Part shown: positions 1 to 6,503 of the stretch, piece by piece
How positions within the stretch are numbered: position 1 is the stretch's first letter
Layout of the letters: every line of letters starts with the position of its first letter
Assembly: GCA_934101745.1 (NCBI GenBank)
Contig: CAKOSD010000034.1
Location: 1-8,617, forward strand
Direction of reading: 5' to 3'
Source: an uncultured Bacilli bacterium
GTDB taxonomy: Bacteria > Bacillota_I > Bacilli_A > RF39 > UBA660
Length of the DNA stretch: 8,617 nt
Translations under genes and position numbers: made by a program
The notes under the pieces: generated by a model
Told to the model about the DNA's origin: nothing
The model's database searches: none
What the model saw: only the letters and a program-made list of their open reading frames with translations

Positions 1-411
1 GATTACAATTTTGACCCCGTAAAATTTAGTGATTTACAAGGCAAAACGGGTCCATATCTTCTTTATTCTACTATTAGAATGAAGTCGTTGCTTGCTAAAG
101 CCAAAGAAAATAATATTTCTTATCAAAACTATCAGCAAATTACAACTGATATTGAAAGAGAGATTATACTTACTACTACCACTTTAAGAAGTATAATAGA
201 TAAATCTTTTAATACTAAGTCTTTAAGTGATATAGCCGATTATTTATATAAAGTAACTAATCTTTATAATAATTTCTATTCGGGCAATAAAGTGTTAATT
301 GAAGAAAATAATGCTACTAGAGAATCATGGTTAACATTGACAAAAATAATTTATGAGAATAATATTAAACTATTGAATATACTAGGTATTGAAATACCTG
401 AAAAAATGTAG
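1..411 (+). CDS. argS: Arginyl-tRNA synthetase, C-terminal part (5' end outside window)
   Basis: This is the last 136 codons of a class I arginyl-tRNA synthetase, the cytosolic enzyme that charges tRNA-Arg with arginine. The frame is open from base 1, so the gene starts upstream; the ATG at 79 is internal. The segment GKTGPYLLYSTIRMKS (residues 15-29 of the fragment) matches the family's conserved sequence just before the anticodon-binding domain, and the remainder is the all-helical DALR anticodon-binding domain. The end, LLNILGIEIPEKM, is the characteristic ArgRS C-terminus (LGIxxPxxM). The gene ends with TAG at 409-411. The SD of rpoE (AGGAGG, 410-415) overlaps this stop, and argS next to rpoE is also the order in Bacillus subtilis, so the two are probably co-transcribed. 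Identification is firm; only the N-terminal catalytic part is missing because of the window edge. Confidence 0.95.
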   Translation, partial: DYNFDPVKFSDLQGKTGPYLLYSTIRMKSLLAKAKENNISYQNYQQITTDIEREIILTTTTLRSIIDKSFNTKSLSDIADYLYKVTNLYNNFYSGNKVLIEENNATRESWLTLTKIIYENNIKLLNILGIEIPEKM

Positions 412-422
412 GAGGAATACAT

Positions 423-863
423 ATGAAAATTACTGATTTATCAAAAGAAGAATTAGAATCAAAAAGTTATGACGATATAGCCTATATGATATTAGAATCA
501 ACAGGTGAGAAAGTAAAAATTACTGACCTTTTTAAACAAATATGTGATTTATTGGGTCTATCCAATGAGGAATATGAAGCAAAAATTGCGGATTTTTTCC
601 AAGTACTATCAACTGATCATCGTTTTATCATGTTAGAAAAAGGGTTCTGGGATTTAAGAAGTCGTCATCAAGCCAAGATAATTATTGAAGACGATGAAGA
701 AGATATTGACGCCAATCTTGAAGAAGAAGACGAAGAACTTGAAGAAGATGATGAAAATGTTTATTACGATGAAGACGAACCAACTGATGATGATGACGAT
801 GACTTACAAGGATTAGTTGTAGTAAATGATGATTCTGATGAAGAAAATAGTAATTTAGATTAG
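423..863 (+). CDS. rpoE: DNA-directed RNA polymerase delta subunit
   Basis: A 146-residue protein with the two-part structure of Firmicutes RNA polymerase delta. Residues about 1-83 form a HARE-HTH (winged-helix) domain, including SYDDIAYMILESTGEKV, then ITDLFKQICDLLGLS, and ending FIMLEKGFWDLRSRH. Residues about 90-146 are almost only Asp and Glu, the disordered acidic tail that competes with nucleic acid for the polymerase. Delta promotes recycling of RNA polymerase and tunes sensitivity of promoters to the initiating NTP. It is somewhat shorter than the B. subtilis protein (about 173 residues) because of a shorter tail. The ATG at 423 follows AGGAGG (410-415) by 7 bases, which fixes the start. 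It sits 11 bases after argS and is followed by a terminator at 909-935, so it closes that operon. It should not be confused with the extracytoplasmic sigma factor also called RpoE in proteobacteria. Confidence 0.93.
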   Translation: MKITDLSKEELESKSYDDIAYMILESTGEKVKITDLFKQICDLLGLSNEEYEAKIADFFQVLSTDHRFIMLEKGFWDLRSRHQAKIIIEDDEEDIDANLEEEDEELEEDDENVYYDEDEPTDDDDDDLQGLVVVNDDSDEENSNLD

Positions 864-908
864 TTTGATAAGAATTCTTATAAACTAAAATAAAATAATC
901 CCAAAATT

Positions 909-935
909 AGCAATTTAAAAATAATTGCTTTTTTT
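909..935 (+). terminator. Rho-independent terminator after rpoE
   Basis: An inverted repeat AGCAATT (909-915) / AATTGCT (923-929) with a 7-base A-rich loop is followed by a run of seven T (929-935). It lies 45 bases after the rpoE stop and before prfA, so it ends the argS-rpoE transcript. The stem is AT-rich, as is usual in this genome. Its right arm also supplies the putative -35 of the prfA promoter. Confidence 0.75.
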
Positions 936-953
936 ATCAATTACCTATATAAT
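925..953 (+). promoter_or_regulatory. Putative promoter of prfA-prmC
   Basis: A full-consensus -10 TATAAT (948-953) lies 17 bases after TTGCTT (925-930), a 3-of-6 match to the -35. The -35 lies in the right arm and T tract of the preceding terminator. The transcript would start near 960, only about 16 bases before the prfA ATG. The -10 is convincing and the -35 weak. Confidence 0.45.
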
Positions 954-975
954 TAACGAGAAAGGAAGACTTTTT

Positions 976-2028
976 ATGATTGAAAGATTACAAAATATTA
1001 CTGCTAAATATCAAGAGTTAGTAGAAGAATTAACTCATGACGATGTTTTACAAGATTATAATAAACTAAGAAAATTATCTAAAGAAAAATCTGATTTAGA
1101 AGAGATAGTTTTAAAATATAATGAATATCAAAAGTGCGATGAAACCATTAATGAGGCTAAAGAAATGTTAAATGACGCTGATTTAAAGGATTTAGCCGAA
1201 GAAGAAATTACTACTGCTACTACTAAAAAAGCCAACTTAGAAAAAGAATTACAATTATTATTAATTCCTAAAGATCCTAACGATGATAAAAACATTATTA
1301 TGGAAATAAGAGGAGCAGCCGGTGGTGATGAAGCCAATATTTTTGCTGGTGATTTATATCGTATGTATACAAGATATGCCGAAAAAAATAATTGGAAAAT
1401 TGAAGTTCTTCATGAACTTGAAGGCTCAGCCGGAGGCTATTCGCAAATCGAATTTATGATAAGAGGCGAAAACGTATATTCAAAATTAAAATTTGAAAGC
1501 GGATCTCATCGTGTGCAAAGAGTTCCTGTAACTGAGGCTGGTGGCCGTGTCCATACTTCTACTGCTACCGTTCTTGTTATGCCCGAAGTAAACATTAATG
1601 ATGTTGAAATTAAAGAAACTGATTTAAAAATTGATGTTTACCACTCAAGCGGGGCTGGTGGACAGTCTGTAAATACTTCTAACTCTGCCGTTCGTATTAC
1701 CCATGTACCTACGAATACGATTGTTACTTGTCAGGTTGAACGTTCCCAATTAAAAAATAAAGAAAAGGCTATGAAAATGCTAGCCGCCAAATTACATGAT
1801 GCTGCCCTAGCCGAAAAAGAGCAACAAGTAGGTGAATCTCGTAAAAAAATTGGAACCGGTGATCGCAGTGAAAAAATAAGAACATATAATTATCCTCAAA
1901 ATCGTGTTACTGACCATCGTATTAATTTCTCTATTATGGAACTTGACCGTGTTATGGAAGGTAATTTAGACCCAATTATCGAGGCTTTAATTACGGAAGA
2001 TCAAAGATTAAAACTAGCAGGCGAATAA
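976..2028 (+). CDS. prfA: Peptide chain release factor 1 (RF-1)
   Basis: A 350-residue class I release factor that recognises UAA and UAG in the ribosomal A site and triggers peptidyl-tRNA hydrolysis. Visible signatures are the RF1-type stop-codon recognition tripeptide PVT (residues 184-186, within HRVQRVPVTEAGGRVHTS), where RF2 would have SPF, and the catalytic GGQ (228-230, within SSGAGGQSVNTSNSAVR). The N-terminal 100 residues are the charged helical domain, and the C-terminus has the usual RTYNYPQNRVTDHR segment. The start is the ATG at 976, preceded by AAGGA (962-966). An in-frame TTG at 925 would add 17 unsupported residues and lies in the upstream terminator. The stop (2026-2028) overlaps the ATG of prmC by one base, so the two are translationally coupled. 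The length is normal and nothing is missing. Confidence 0.97.
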   Translation: MIERLQNITAKYQELVEELTHDDVLQDYNKLRKLSKEKSDLEEIVLKYNEYQKCDETINEAKEMLNDADLKDLAEEEITTATTKKANLEKELQLLLIPKDPNDDKNIIMEIRGAAGGDEANIFAGDLYRMYTRYAEKNNWKIEVLHELEGSAGGYSQIEFMIRGENVYSKLKFESGSHRVQRVPVTEAGGRVHTSTATVLVMPEVNINDVEIKETDLKIDVYHSSGAGGQSVNTSNSAVRITHVPTNTIVTCQVERSQLKNKEKAMKMLAAKLHDAALAEKEQQVGESRKKIGTGDRSEKIRTYNYPQNRVTDHRINFSIMELDRVMEGNLDPIIEALITEDQRLKLAGE

Positions 2029-2768
2029 TGATAAAAAAAGAAAGATATATTTCTAATACCGATTATGAATTATTAAAAAAATTATATCCTGATAATATGG
2101 AGGAGATAATAAAAAAAATTAATAACGACTACCCTATTCAATATTTAATTGGGGATGTTGACTTTTACGGGTATACGATAAAAGTTGACAAAAGAGCCCT
2201 AATTCCGCGTTTTGAAACCGAAGGACTAGTTGATAACTTAATAAGAATAATTAAAAATCAAATCAATTACCATCCTCTTAAAATTTTAGAAATTGGCACT
2301 GGTAGTGGTTGTATTGCCATAACCTTGGCTAAAGAATTAAATACTACGGTTGATGCTCTTGATATATCTAAAGATGCTATCGATTTAGCCAGCACTAATG
2401 CCGTGTTAAATAATGCCAATGTCAATTTTGCATTAGGAGATATTAAAAATTGTACCATCAATAAAAAATACAATATCTTAGTCAGTAACCCCCCTTATGT
2501 TAAATATGATGAACCAGTTGACCCAGCAACTAAGTATGAACCTCAAAATGCTTTATTTGCCAATCATAATGGTTTAGAATTTTATGAGATAATCTTAAAA
2601 AAAAGTAAGGAATTTTTGGATAAAAGAAATATAATTGCTTTTGAAATTGGTTGTACCCAAGGCCAAGATATTACCAATATAGCCCGACTTTATTATCCTC
2701 AGGCTTATATTCAATTAAAAAAAGATTTAGCCGGTAAAGACCGATATATTTTTATAATAAATGAATAA
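2028..2768 (+). CDS. prmC: Release factor glutamine methyltransferase PrmC (HemK)
   Basis: A 246-residue SAM-dependent N5-glutamine methyltransferase that modifies the Gln of the GGQ motif in release factors, including the product of the preceding gene. The family marks are ALIPRFETE (57-65; usual form LIPRPETE), SAM-binding motif I LEIGTGSGCIA (87-97), the acidic end of strand 2 (LDIS, D112), and the catalytic NPPY (154-157, within LVSNPPYVKYDEP), which holds the glutamine amide. The C-terminal part FEIGCTQGQDI is also typical. The protein is shorter than the usual 275-290 residues because the N-terminal helical release-factor-binding domain is reduced to about 45 residues, while the catalytic domain is complete. 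The ATG is embedded in the prfA stop (TAATG), and prfA-prmC order is the common one in Firmicutes. Confidence 0.95.
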   Translation: MIKKERYISNTDYELLKKLYPDNMEEIIKKINNDYPIQYLIGDVDFYGYTIKVDKRALIPRFETEGLVDNLIRIIKNQINYHPLKILEIGTGSGCIAITLAKELNTTVDALDISKDAIDLASTNAVLNNANVNFALGDIKNCTINKKYNILVSNPPYVKYDEPVDPATKYEPQNALFANHNGLEFYEIILKKSKEFLDKRNIIAFEIGCTQGQDITNIARLYYPQAYIQLKKDLAGKDRYIFIINE

Positions 2769-2777
2769 AAAATAATT

Positions 2778-2809
2778 AATTCACTCAATATTAAGTTGGG
2801 TGATTTTTT
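2778..2809 (+). terminator. Terminator-like hairpin after prmC, overlapping the spoIIR translation start region
   Basis: TCACTCAA (2781-2788) pairs with TTGGGTGA (2796-2803), with one G-T pair and extra A-T pairs at the base, around a 7-base loop. Six T follow (2804-2809). By form it is a rho-independent terminator for prfA-prmC. However, its right arm contains GGGTGAT, a match to the SD consensus, placed 5 bases before the ATA codon at which spoIIR appears to begin. In a transcript reading through from prmC the SD would be base-paired. The hairpin may therefore act as terminator, as translational block, or as both. Confidence 0.7.
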
Positions 2810-3301
2810 ATAAAAAAGATTATAGTTATTTTAAGTATTATCGCATTATTTTATTTAAATGCTAACAAGGAAGAAATAATAATTCCTAATGATGCTATTC
2901 GTTTTCGCATAATTGCTAATTCCAATACCTTTCAAGACCAATTAACTAAAACAAGAATTAAAGAAGATATCATGAAACAAATATTACCAGGAATAACCAA
3001 ATATACAGATATTGATAACTATATAAAAAATAATATGCCTACTTTACAAACAATTTTAGATAATTATCAGGTTAAATATAATATATCTTATGGTAATAAT
3101 TTCTTCCCTTCTAAAACTTATAAGGGAATAAAATATCCGGCGGGTTACTATAATTCTTTAGTTATAACCTTGGGCCAAGGCATAGGTGAAAACTTTTGGT
3201 GTGTAATGTATCCTCCTTTATGTCTTATTGATGAAAGCAAAAATACTACGGATATAGAATATAAATCCTACGTTAAAGAAGTTTTATTAAAATATAATTG
3301 A
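2810..3301 (+). CDS. spoIIR: Stage II sporulation protein R homologue with apparent non-AUG (ATA) start
   Basis: A protein of 163 residues matching SpoIIR, the signal that in Bacillus is secreted by the forespore into the intermembrane space to activate the SpoIIGA protease and hence sigma-E. The order is: a short N-terminal hydrophobic segment (KKIIVILSIIALFYLNA); then IPNDAIRFRIIANSNTFQDQ, the family's conserved start; then SYGNNFFPSKTYKGIKYPAGYY; then GQGIGENFWCVMYPPLCLID, very close to the family signature (GxGxGxNWWCVxFPPLC). It is shorter than B. subtilis SpoIIR (about 220). The frame is open from 2804, but between there and 2972 there is no ATG, GTG, TTG or CTG codon. Starting at the ATG at 2972 would delete the signal segment and half the domain. 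ATA at 2810 is best placed: SD-like GGTGAT (2799-2804) precedes it and it gives a typical (M)KKIIV start. ATT at 2819 is the alternative. It ends with tandem TGA codons. Family assignment is firm; the start is inferred. Confidence 0.85.
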   Translation: MKKIIVILSIIALFYLNANKEEIIIPNDAIRFRIIANSNTFQDQLTKTRIKEDIMKQILPGITKYTDIDNYIKNNMPTLQTILDNYQVKYNISYGNNFFPSKTYKGIKYPAGYYNSLVITLGQGIGENFWCVMYPPLCLIDESKNTTDIEYKSYVKEVLLKYN

Positions 3302-3372
3302 TGAGTATAATAATCTAAATATTAATTTGCTTTAAAAAGCCAAAAATATAATTAAATAGTGAATAATAAAAA

Positions 3373-3404
3373 ATATCTATAATATAGTTTTATAGATGTT
3401 TTTT
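3373..3404 (+). terminator. Rho-independent terminator after spoIIR
   Basis: ATATCTATA (3373-3381) pairs with TATAGATGT (3391-3399) over 9 bp with one wobble, loop 9 bases, followed by TTTTTT (3399-3404). It lies 72 bases after the spoIIR stop and only three bases before the -35 of murA. Confidence 0.75.
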
Positions 3405-3406
3405 AT

Positions 3407-3435
3407 TTGACTTAATGTAGTAAATTAGATATAGT
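3407..3435 (+). promoter_or_regulatory. Promoter of murA
   Basis: TTGACT (3407-3412, 5 of 6) and TATAGT (3430-3435, 5 of 6) are separated by 17 bases, a good sigma-A type promoter directly after a terminator. The transcript would begin near 3442, some 20 bases before the murA ATG at 3463, whose SD is GGGGTG (3451-3456). Confidence 0.7.
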
Positions 3436-3462
3436 TATTAATAGTTAGATGGGGTGTAATAT

Positions 3463-4713
3463 ATGACCAAATTAATAATTGAAGGACCCAATAAATTAAG
3501 TGGCACAATTGAGATAAGTGGCGCTAAAAACAGTGTTGTTGCTTTAATACCAGCGGCTATTCTTTGTGATGATGAAGTAACAATTGATAATGTTCCTGAT
3601 ATAACGGATACTAGAGCTTTATTAGAAATTCTAAATTTATTAAATGCAAAATATAAATACGAAAATAATCTTTTAAGTATTGATACAAGTGCGATTGAAA
3701 ATAAGGTTATTGAAGAATCTCTTGCTAAAAAATTACGAGCATCTTATTACTTTATGGGTTCTTTATTATCAAAGTATCACCATGTAGAAATGTATTTTCC
3801 TGGTGGTTGTAAAATTGGCAAACGTCCTATAGATTATCACATAAAAGGTTTTGAGGCTCTAGGGGCTACGGTTAAAATTGAAGGTGATAAATATATTATT
3901 GATGCCAAAGAATTAAATGGAGCCGATATTACCTTTGACTTTCCTTCTGTTGGAGCCACTATAAATATTATGTTAGCGGCCGTCAAAGCCAATGGGCAGA
4001 CTAGGATATTTAATGCCGCTAGGGAACCAGAAATAGTAAATATTGCTAACTTCTTAAAAAGCATGGGTGCCAAAATTAAAGGAGCCGGTACCGATACTAT
4101 TACTATAACTGGGGTTAAAAAATTAAGTAAAGGCAGTATTACCACTATTCCTGATCGCATCGAGGCGGGCACTTATATTATTGCGGGCGCACTGGCTGGC
4201 GACCATTTAGTTATTGATAAAATAGAGCCTAAGCATTTAAAAAGTCTTCTTGATACTTTAACAAATATGAATGTGGATTATATTTTAGAAGAAAACTCAA
4301 TTATAATTTCTAAGCAAACAAATCTTAAAGCCGTTAATATTACATCCCAAGTTTATCCAGGATTTGTCACTGACTTGGGCCAAACTATGCAGACTTTACT
4401 TACACAAGCCCATGGTATTTCTACTTTTGCCGAAACTATTTATGAAACTAGAATGGGACATATTGCCTATTTAAATAAAATGGGGGCCAACATTGCTAAC
4501 ACTAGTAATAAAGCCTTTATAACTGGACCTACCACCCTAACGGGATGCGAAGTAACCGCAAGTGACCTAAGAGCCGGCGCCTCTTTAGTCCTAGCCGGTC
4601 TAATTGCTGAAGGCAAAACCATAATAAATGAAGCCGACCATATTTTAAGAGGCTATGAAAATATTAATACGAAACTATCCAAGGTTGGTGCTAAAATAAA
4701 AATAGAAGAATAA
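3463..4713 (+). CDS. murA: UDP-N-acetylglucosamine 1-carboxyvinyltransferase
   Basis: A 416-residue cytosolic enzyme that transfers the enolpyruvyl group of PEP to UDP-GlcNAc, the first committed step of peptidoglycan synthesis. It has the EPSP-synthase-type double-barrel fold. Visible landmarks are ISGAKNSVVALIPA (K22-N23, substrate binding), the active-site loop GGCKIGKRPID with Cys116 (equivalent of E. coli Cys115, the residue alkylated by fosfomycin, so intrinsic Cys-to-Asp resistance is not expected), HIKGFEALGA, PDRIEAGTYIIAGA, the YPGFVTDLGQTMQ loop and the C-terminal SDLRAGASLVLAGL with its conserved Arg. The length is standard. The start at 3463 follows GGGGTG. It has its own promoter (3407-3435), and the next gene begins 24 bases after its stop with no terminator between, so they are likely one transcript. 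Firmicutes often carry two paralogues (MurAA and MurAB); I cannot tell which this is. Confidence 0.97.
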   Translation: MTKLIIEGPNKLSGTIEISGAKNSVVALIPAAILCDDEVTIDNVPDITDTRALLEILNLLNAKYKYENNLLSIDTSAIENKVIEESLAKKLRASYYFMGSLLSKYHHVEMYFPGGCKIGKRPIDYHIKGFEALGATVKIEGDKYIIDAKELNGADITFDFPSVGATINIMLAAVKANGQTRIFNAAREPEIVNIANFLKSMGAKIKGAGTDTITITGVKKLSKGSITTIPDRIEAGTYIIAGALAGDHLVIDKIEPKHLKSLLDTLTNMNVDYILEENSIIISKQTNLKAVNITSQVYPGFVTDLGQTMQTLLTQAHGISTFAETIYETRMGHIAYLNKMGANIANTSNKAFITGPTTLTGCEVTASDLRAGASLVLAGLIAEGKTIINEADHILRGYENINTKLSKVGAKIKIEE

Positions 4714-4737
4714 ATTATACTAAGTAAGTGAGGGCTT

Positions 4738-5334
4738 ATGAAAGTAAAATTATTCTTTTTATCTTTAGGAGCAGTTATTTTAACCTATCTTATTTTTACT
4801 GTTAATACTCATCAAGAAATAAAGATAACAACTATTTATGATGAGACCACCACTATTAAAGAAAATTTTAGTACATTCTTACAAAAAGATTTAGAAAAAC
4901 TCTTGCCAACTACCCTTAATGATTATCATAAAAAAAATTTAGAAATAGAAAATACTATCGATAAAATTAAAAGCAATTATAATAATATTCAAGAAAAATT
5001 AAACTCTTCTAATGTTATAATCATCTATCTAGGTGATTTTGAACTACTTTATGAAAAAGAAAACATAATTAATATTTATTCTGATTTAGAAGAACTATTT
5101 ATACTTTTAAGAAAGTATAATTCTAAACAAATTATCTATATTAGCCCTATTAACTTAAGTTCTAATTATCTTCTAAAAGATTTAACCCATAAATATAAAA
5201 TTGATTTTCTAAATACTTTCAGTATCTTATCTAAAAAGGCTAATAATAATTATATTCTCGATACTGAAGATCACAAAATAATTGCTAATAAGTTATTTAA
5301 TAACATTATTTCTACTTGGAAAATAGAAGGTTAA
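4738..5334 (+). CDS. Membrane-anchored SGNH/GDSL-hydrolase-like protein, degenerate
   Basis: A 198-residue protein of uncertain function. Residues 4-21 (KLFFLSLGAVILTYLIFT) form one hydrophobic segment after a short basic start, so it is a signal anchor with the rest outside the membrane. Residues 40-90 are charged and helical. The second half reads like an SGNH hydrolase core: SNVIIIYLGDFELL (91-104) at the place of the GxND block, a central helix, the strand QIIYISPINL (131-140), and LDTEDHKIIANKLFNNI (174-190) at the place of the C-terminal Asp-His pair. The nucleophile block GDS is not recognisable (IYDETT at 33-38 lies about there), and the Asp-His spacing is not the standard DxxH. Catalysis is therefore doubtful. 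The ATG at 4738 follows TGAGGG closely. It lies 24 bases after murA and before a glycosyltransferase pair, so an envelope role is a guess from context. Confidence 0.55.
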   Translation: MKVKLFFLSLGAVILTYLIFTVNTHQEIKITTIYDETTTIKENFSTFLQKDLEKLLPTTLNDYHKKNLEIENTIDKIKSNYNNIQEKLNSSNVIIIYLGDFELLYEKENIINIYSDLEELFILLRKYNSKQIIYISPINLSSNYLLKDLTHKYKIDFLNTFSILSKKANNNYILDTEDHKIIANKLFNNIISTWKIEG

Positions 5335-5361
5335 TATTAAATAAGTTATTAATCTTTTTTT
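5331..5361 (+). terminator. Weak terminator-like hairpin after the SGNH-like gene
   Basis: TTAATA (5331-5336) can pair with TATTAA (5347-5352), followed by C and seven T (5355-5361). The stem is only six A-T pairs, so efficiency is doubtful, but the T tract is clear and the position right at the stop codon is right. Confidence 0.35.
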
Positions 5362-5388
5362 CAACTAATTAATCTTTTATAGTATAAT
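5360..5388 (+). promoter_or_regulatory. Putative promoter of the split glycosyltransferase genes
   Basis: A consensus -10 TATAAT (5383-5388) with a poor -35 (TTCAAC, 5360-5365) 17 bases upstream. A transcript starting near 5395 would begin about 12 bases before the ATG at 5407, at the SD AAGGTGAT itself. The -10 could be fortuitous in such AT-rich DNA. Confidence 0.35.
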
Positions 5389-5406
5389 AATCTCAAGGTG
5401 ATAACT

Positions 5407-5895
5407 ATGGAAAAGAGAAAAAAAGTTATGTTTATTGCTAGTACTGGTGGTCATTTAAGCGAATTATTACAACTTTCTCCTTTATTTGAAAAATATGATT
5501 ATACTATCGTTACTGAAAAAACAAAAAGTAATCTTAATCTGGCTAAGAAATATCCTCATCATATTCATTATATAATCAGTGGCACTTATACAAATTTTAA
5601 GGCTAAATTAATATATCCCCTTAAATTTCTTTTAAATTGCTTTATTTCTCTTTATCTTATTCTTTTAATTAATCCTGATGTAGTCGTAACAACTGGTTCC
5701 CATAATGTCGGTCCTATGTGCTGTCTTGCTAAATTATTTCATAAAAAAGTAATTTTTATCGAAACCATCGCCAACAGTACTACCCCTACTAGAGCCGGGC
5801 ACTTGATATATAAATTTGCCGATTACTTTATTGTCCAATGGGAAAGTATGTTAGAAGTTTATCCTAATGCCATCTATGGCGGTTGGATTTACTAG
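5407..5895 (+). CDS. PssD/CpsF (Alg14-like) subunit of a split glycosyltransferase
   Basis: A 162-residue protein of the Alg14 family (bacterial PssD, CpsF), the membrane-recruiting, acceptor-binding half of a two-protein GT-B glycosyltransferase that adds a sugar to a lipid-linked oligosaccharide. It shows the N-terminal Rossmann start KVMFIASTGGHLSEL (6-20, with the family's GGH at 14-16), a hydrophobic stretch KLIYPLKFLLNCFISLYLILL (67-87) likely to bind the membrane, PDVVVTTGSHNVGP (90-103), KVIFIETIANSTTPTRAG (114-131), and the typical ending FADYFIVQWESM...YGGWIY. I place the start at ATG 5407, with AAGGTGAT (5395-5402) as SD; a GTG at 5398 lies inside that SD. The partner gene follows after 12 bases. 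Related pairs build capsule or exopolysaccharide repeat units in streptococci and other Firmicutes; the actual sugar and acceptor cannot be read from the sequence. Confidence 0.88.
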   Translation: MEKRKKVMFIASTGGHLSELLQLSPLFEKYDYTIVTEKTKSNLNLAKKYPHHIHYIISGTYTNFKAKLIYPLKFLLNCFISLYLILLINPDVVVTTGSHNVGPMCCLAKLFHKKVIFIETIANSTTPTRAGHLIYKFADYFIVQWESMLEVYPNAIYGGWIY

Positions 5896-5907
5896 AAAGG
5901 TTATTTT

Positions 5908-6384
5908 ATGATTTTAGTAACATTAGGAACTCAAGATAAAACATTTGTTCGTCTTTTAGATGAGATTGATAAGTTAATTAATAAGGGGATAATCAAAGAT
6001 AAAGTTATTGTTCAAGCCGGTTTTACTAAATATAGTTCGGATAATATGGAGATATTTGATTTAATTGCTCAAGATGAGTTTAATAATTTAATGGCCAAGG
6101 CCGACCTTGTTATTACTCATGGTGGTGTTGGTAATATTATCTCAGCTTTAGAAAAAAATAAAAAAGTCATTGCCGTCCCCCGTCTTGCTAAGTATAAAGA
6201 GCATATTAACGACCACCAAACCCAGATAATCGCTAAGTTTAATGCTTTAGGCTATATAATTGGTCTTCAAGATGTTGACGAATTAGATATGGCTCTAAAA
6301 AAAGTTAAGAAATTTAAACCTAAGAAATTTGTTCATGATAACAGTAAAATGCTTAACTTAGTTAGCCAATTAATTGATAAGTAA
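5908..6384 (+). CDS. PssE/CpsG (Alg13-like) catalytic subunit of a split glycosyltransferase
   Basis: A 158-residue protein equal to the C-terminal, donor-binding half of GT28-type (MurG-like) glycosyltransferases. It begins MILVTLGTQ, the usual start of PssE/CpsG/Alg13, and has VIVQAGFTKY (33-42), the nucleotide-sugar signature ADLVITHGGVGNIISAL (65-81) and VIAVPRLAKYKEHINDHQTQI (87-107), in which the Pro-Arg and the EHxNDHQ segment are highly conserved. It has no membrane segment, so it must be held at the membrane by the preceding Alg14-like protein; the pair forms one active enzyme. The ATG at 5908 follows AAAGG (5896-5900), directly after the partner's stop. Both halves are intact. No further polysaccharide genes are in the window, so the pathway is unknown. 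Confidence 0.88.
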   Translation: MILVTLGTQDKTFVRLLDEIDKLINKGIIKDKVIVQAGFTKYSSDNMEIFDLIAQDEFNNLMAKADLVITHGGVGNIISALEKNKKVIAVPRLAKYKEHINDHQTQIIAKFNALGYIIGLQDVDELDMALKKVKKFKPKKFVHDNSKMLNLVSQLIDK

Positions 6385-6503
6385 ATAATATTTTTAACTG
6401 CCAAACATATAATTTAAAGTAGATTATAATATGTTAAAGACTTAACTTTATAAAAAAATCTGTCAATACATGTCTGCTCTTTACACTTTTAGAAAACCAA
6501 AAT

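Noticed and set aside
925..975. Start of prfA at TTG 925, adding 17 residues.
   Set aside because: It falls in the terminator of rpoE, lacks an SD, and RF-1 proteins begin at the sequence starting with ATG 976, which has AAGGA before it.
2972..2974. ATG 2972 as the true start of spoIIR.
   Set aside because: No SD precedes it, and it would remove the membrane segment and the most conserved N-terminal block, both of which are encoded in frame upstream.
3299..3304. TGA read as Trp (mycoplasma code), extending spoIIR past tandem TGA codons.
   Set aside because: Every conserved Trp in the window is TGG, no gene contains an in-frame TGA, and the extension would add only a few residues.
6404..6435. 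AACATAT/ATATGTT inverted repeat after the glycosyltransferase pair as a terminator.
   Set aside because: No T run follows on either strand; it may be a weak hairpin or chance in AT-rich DNA.
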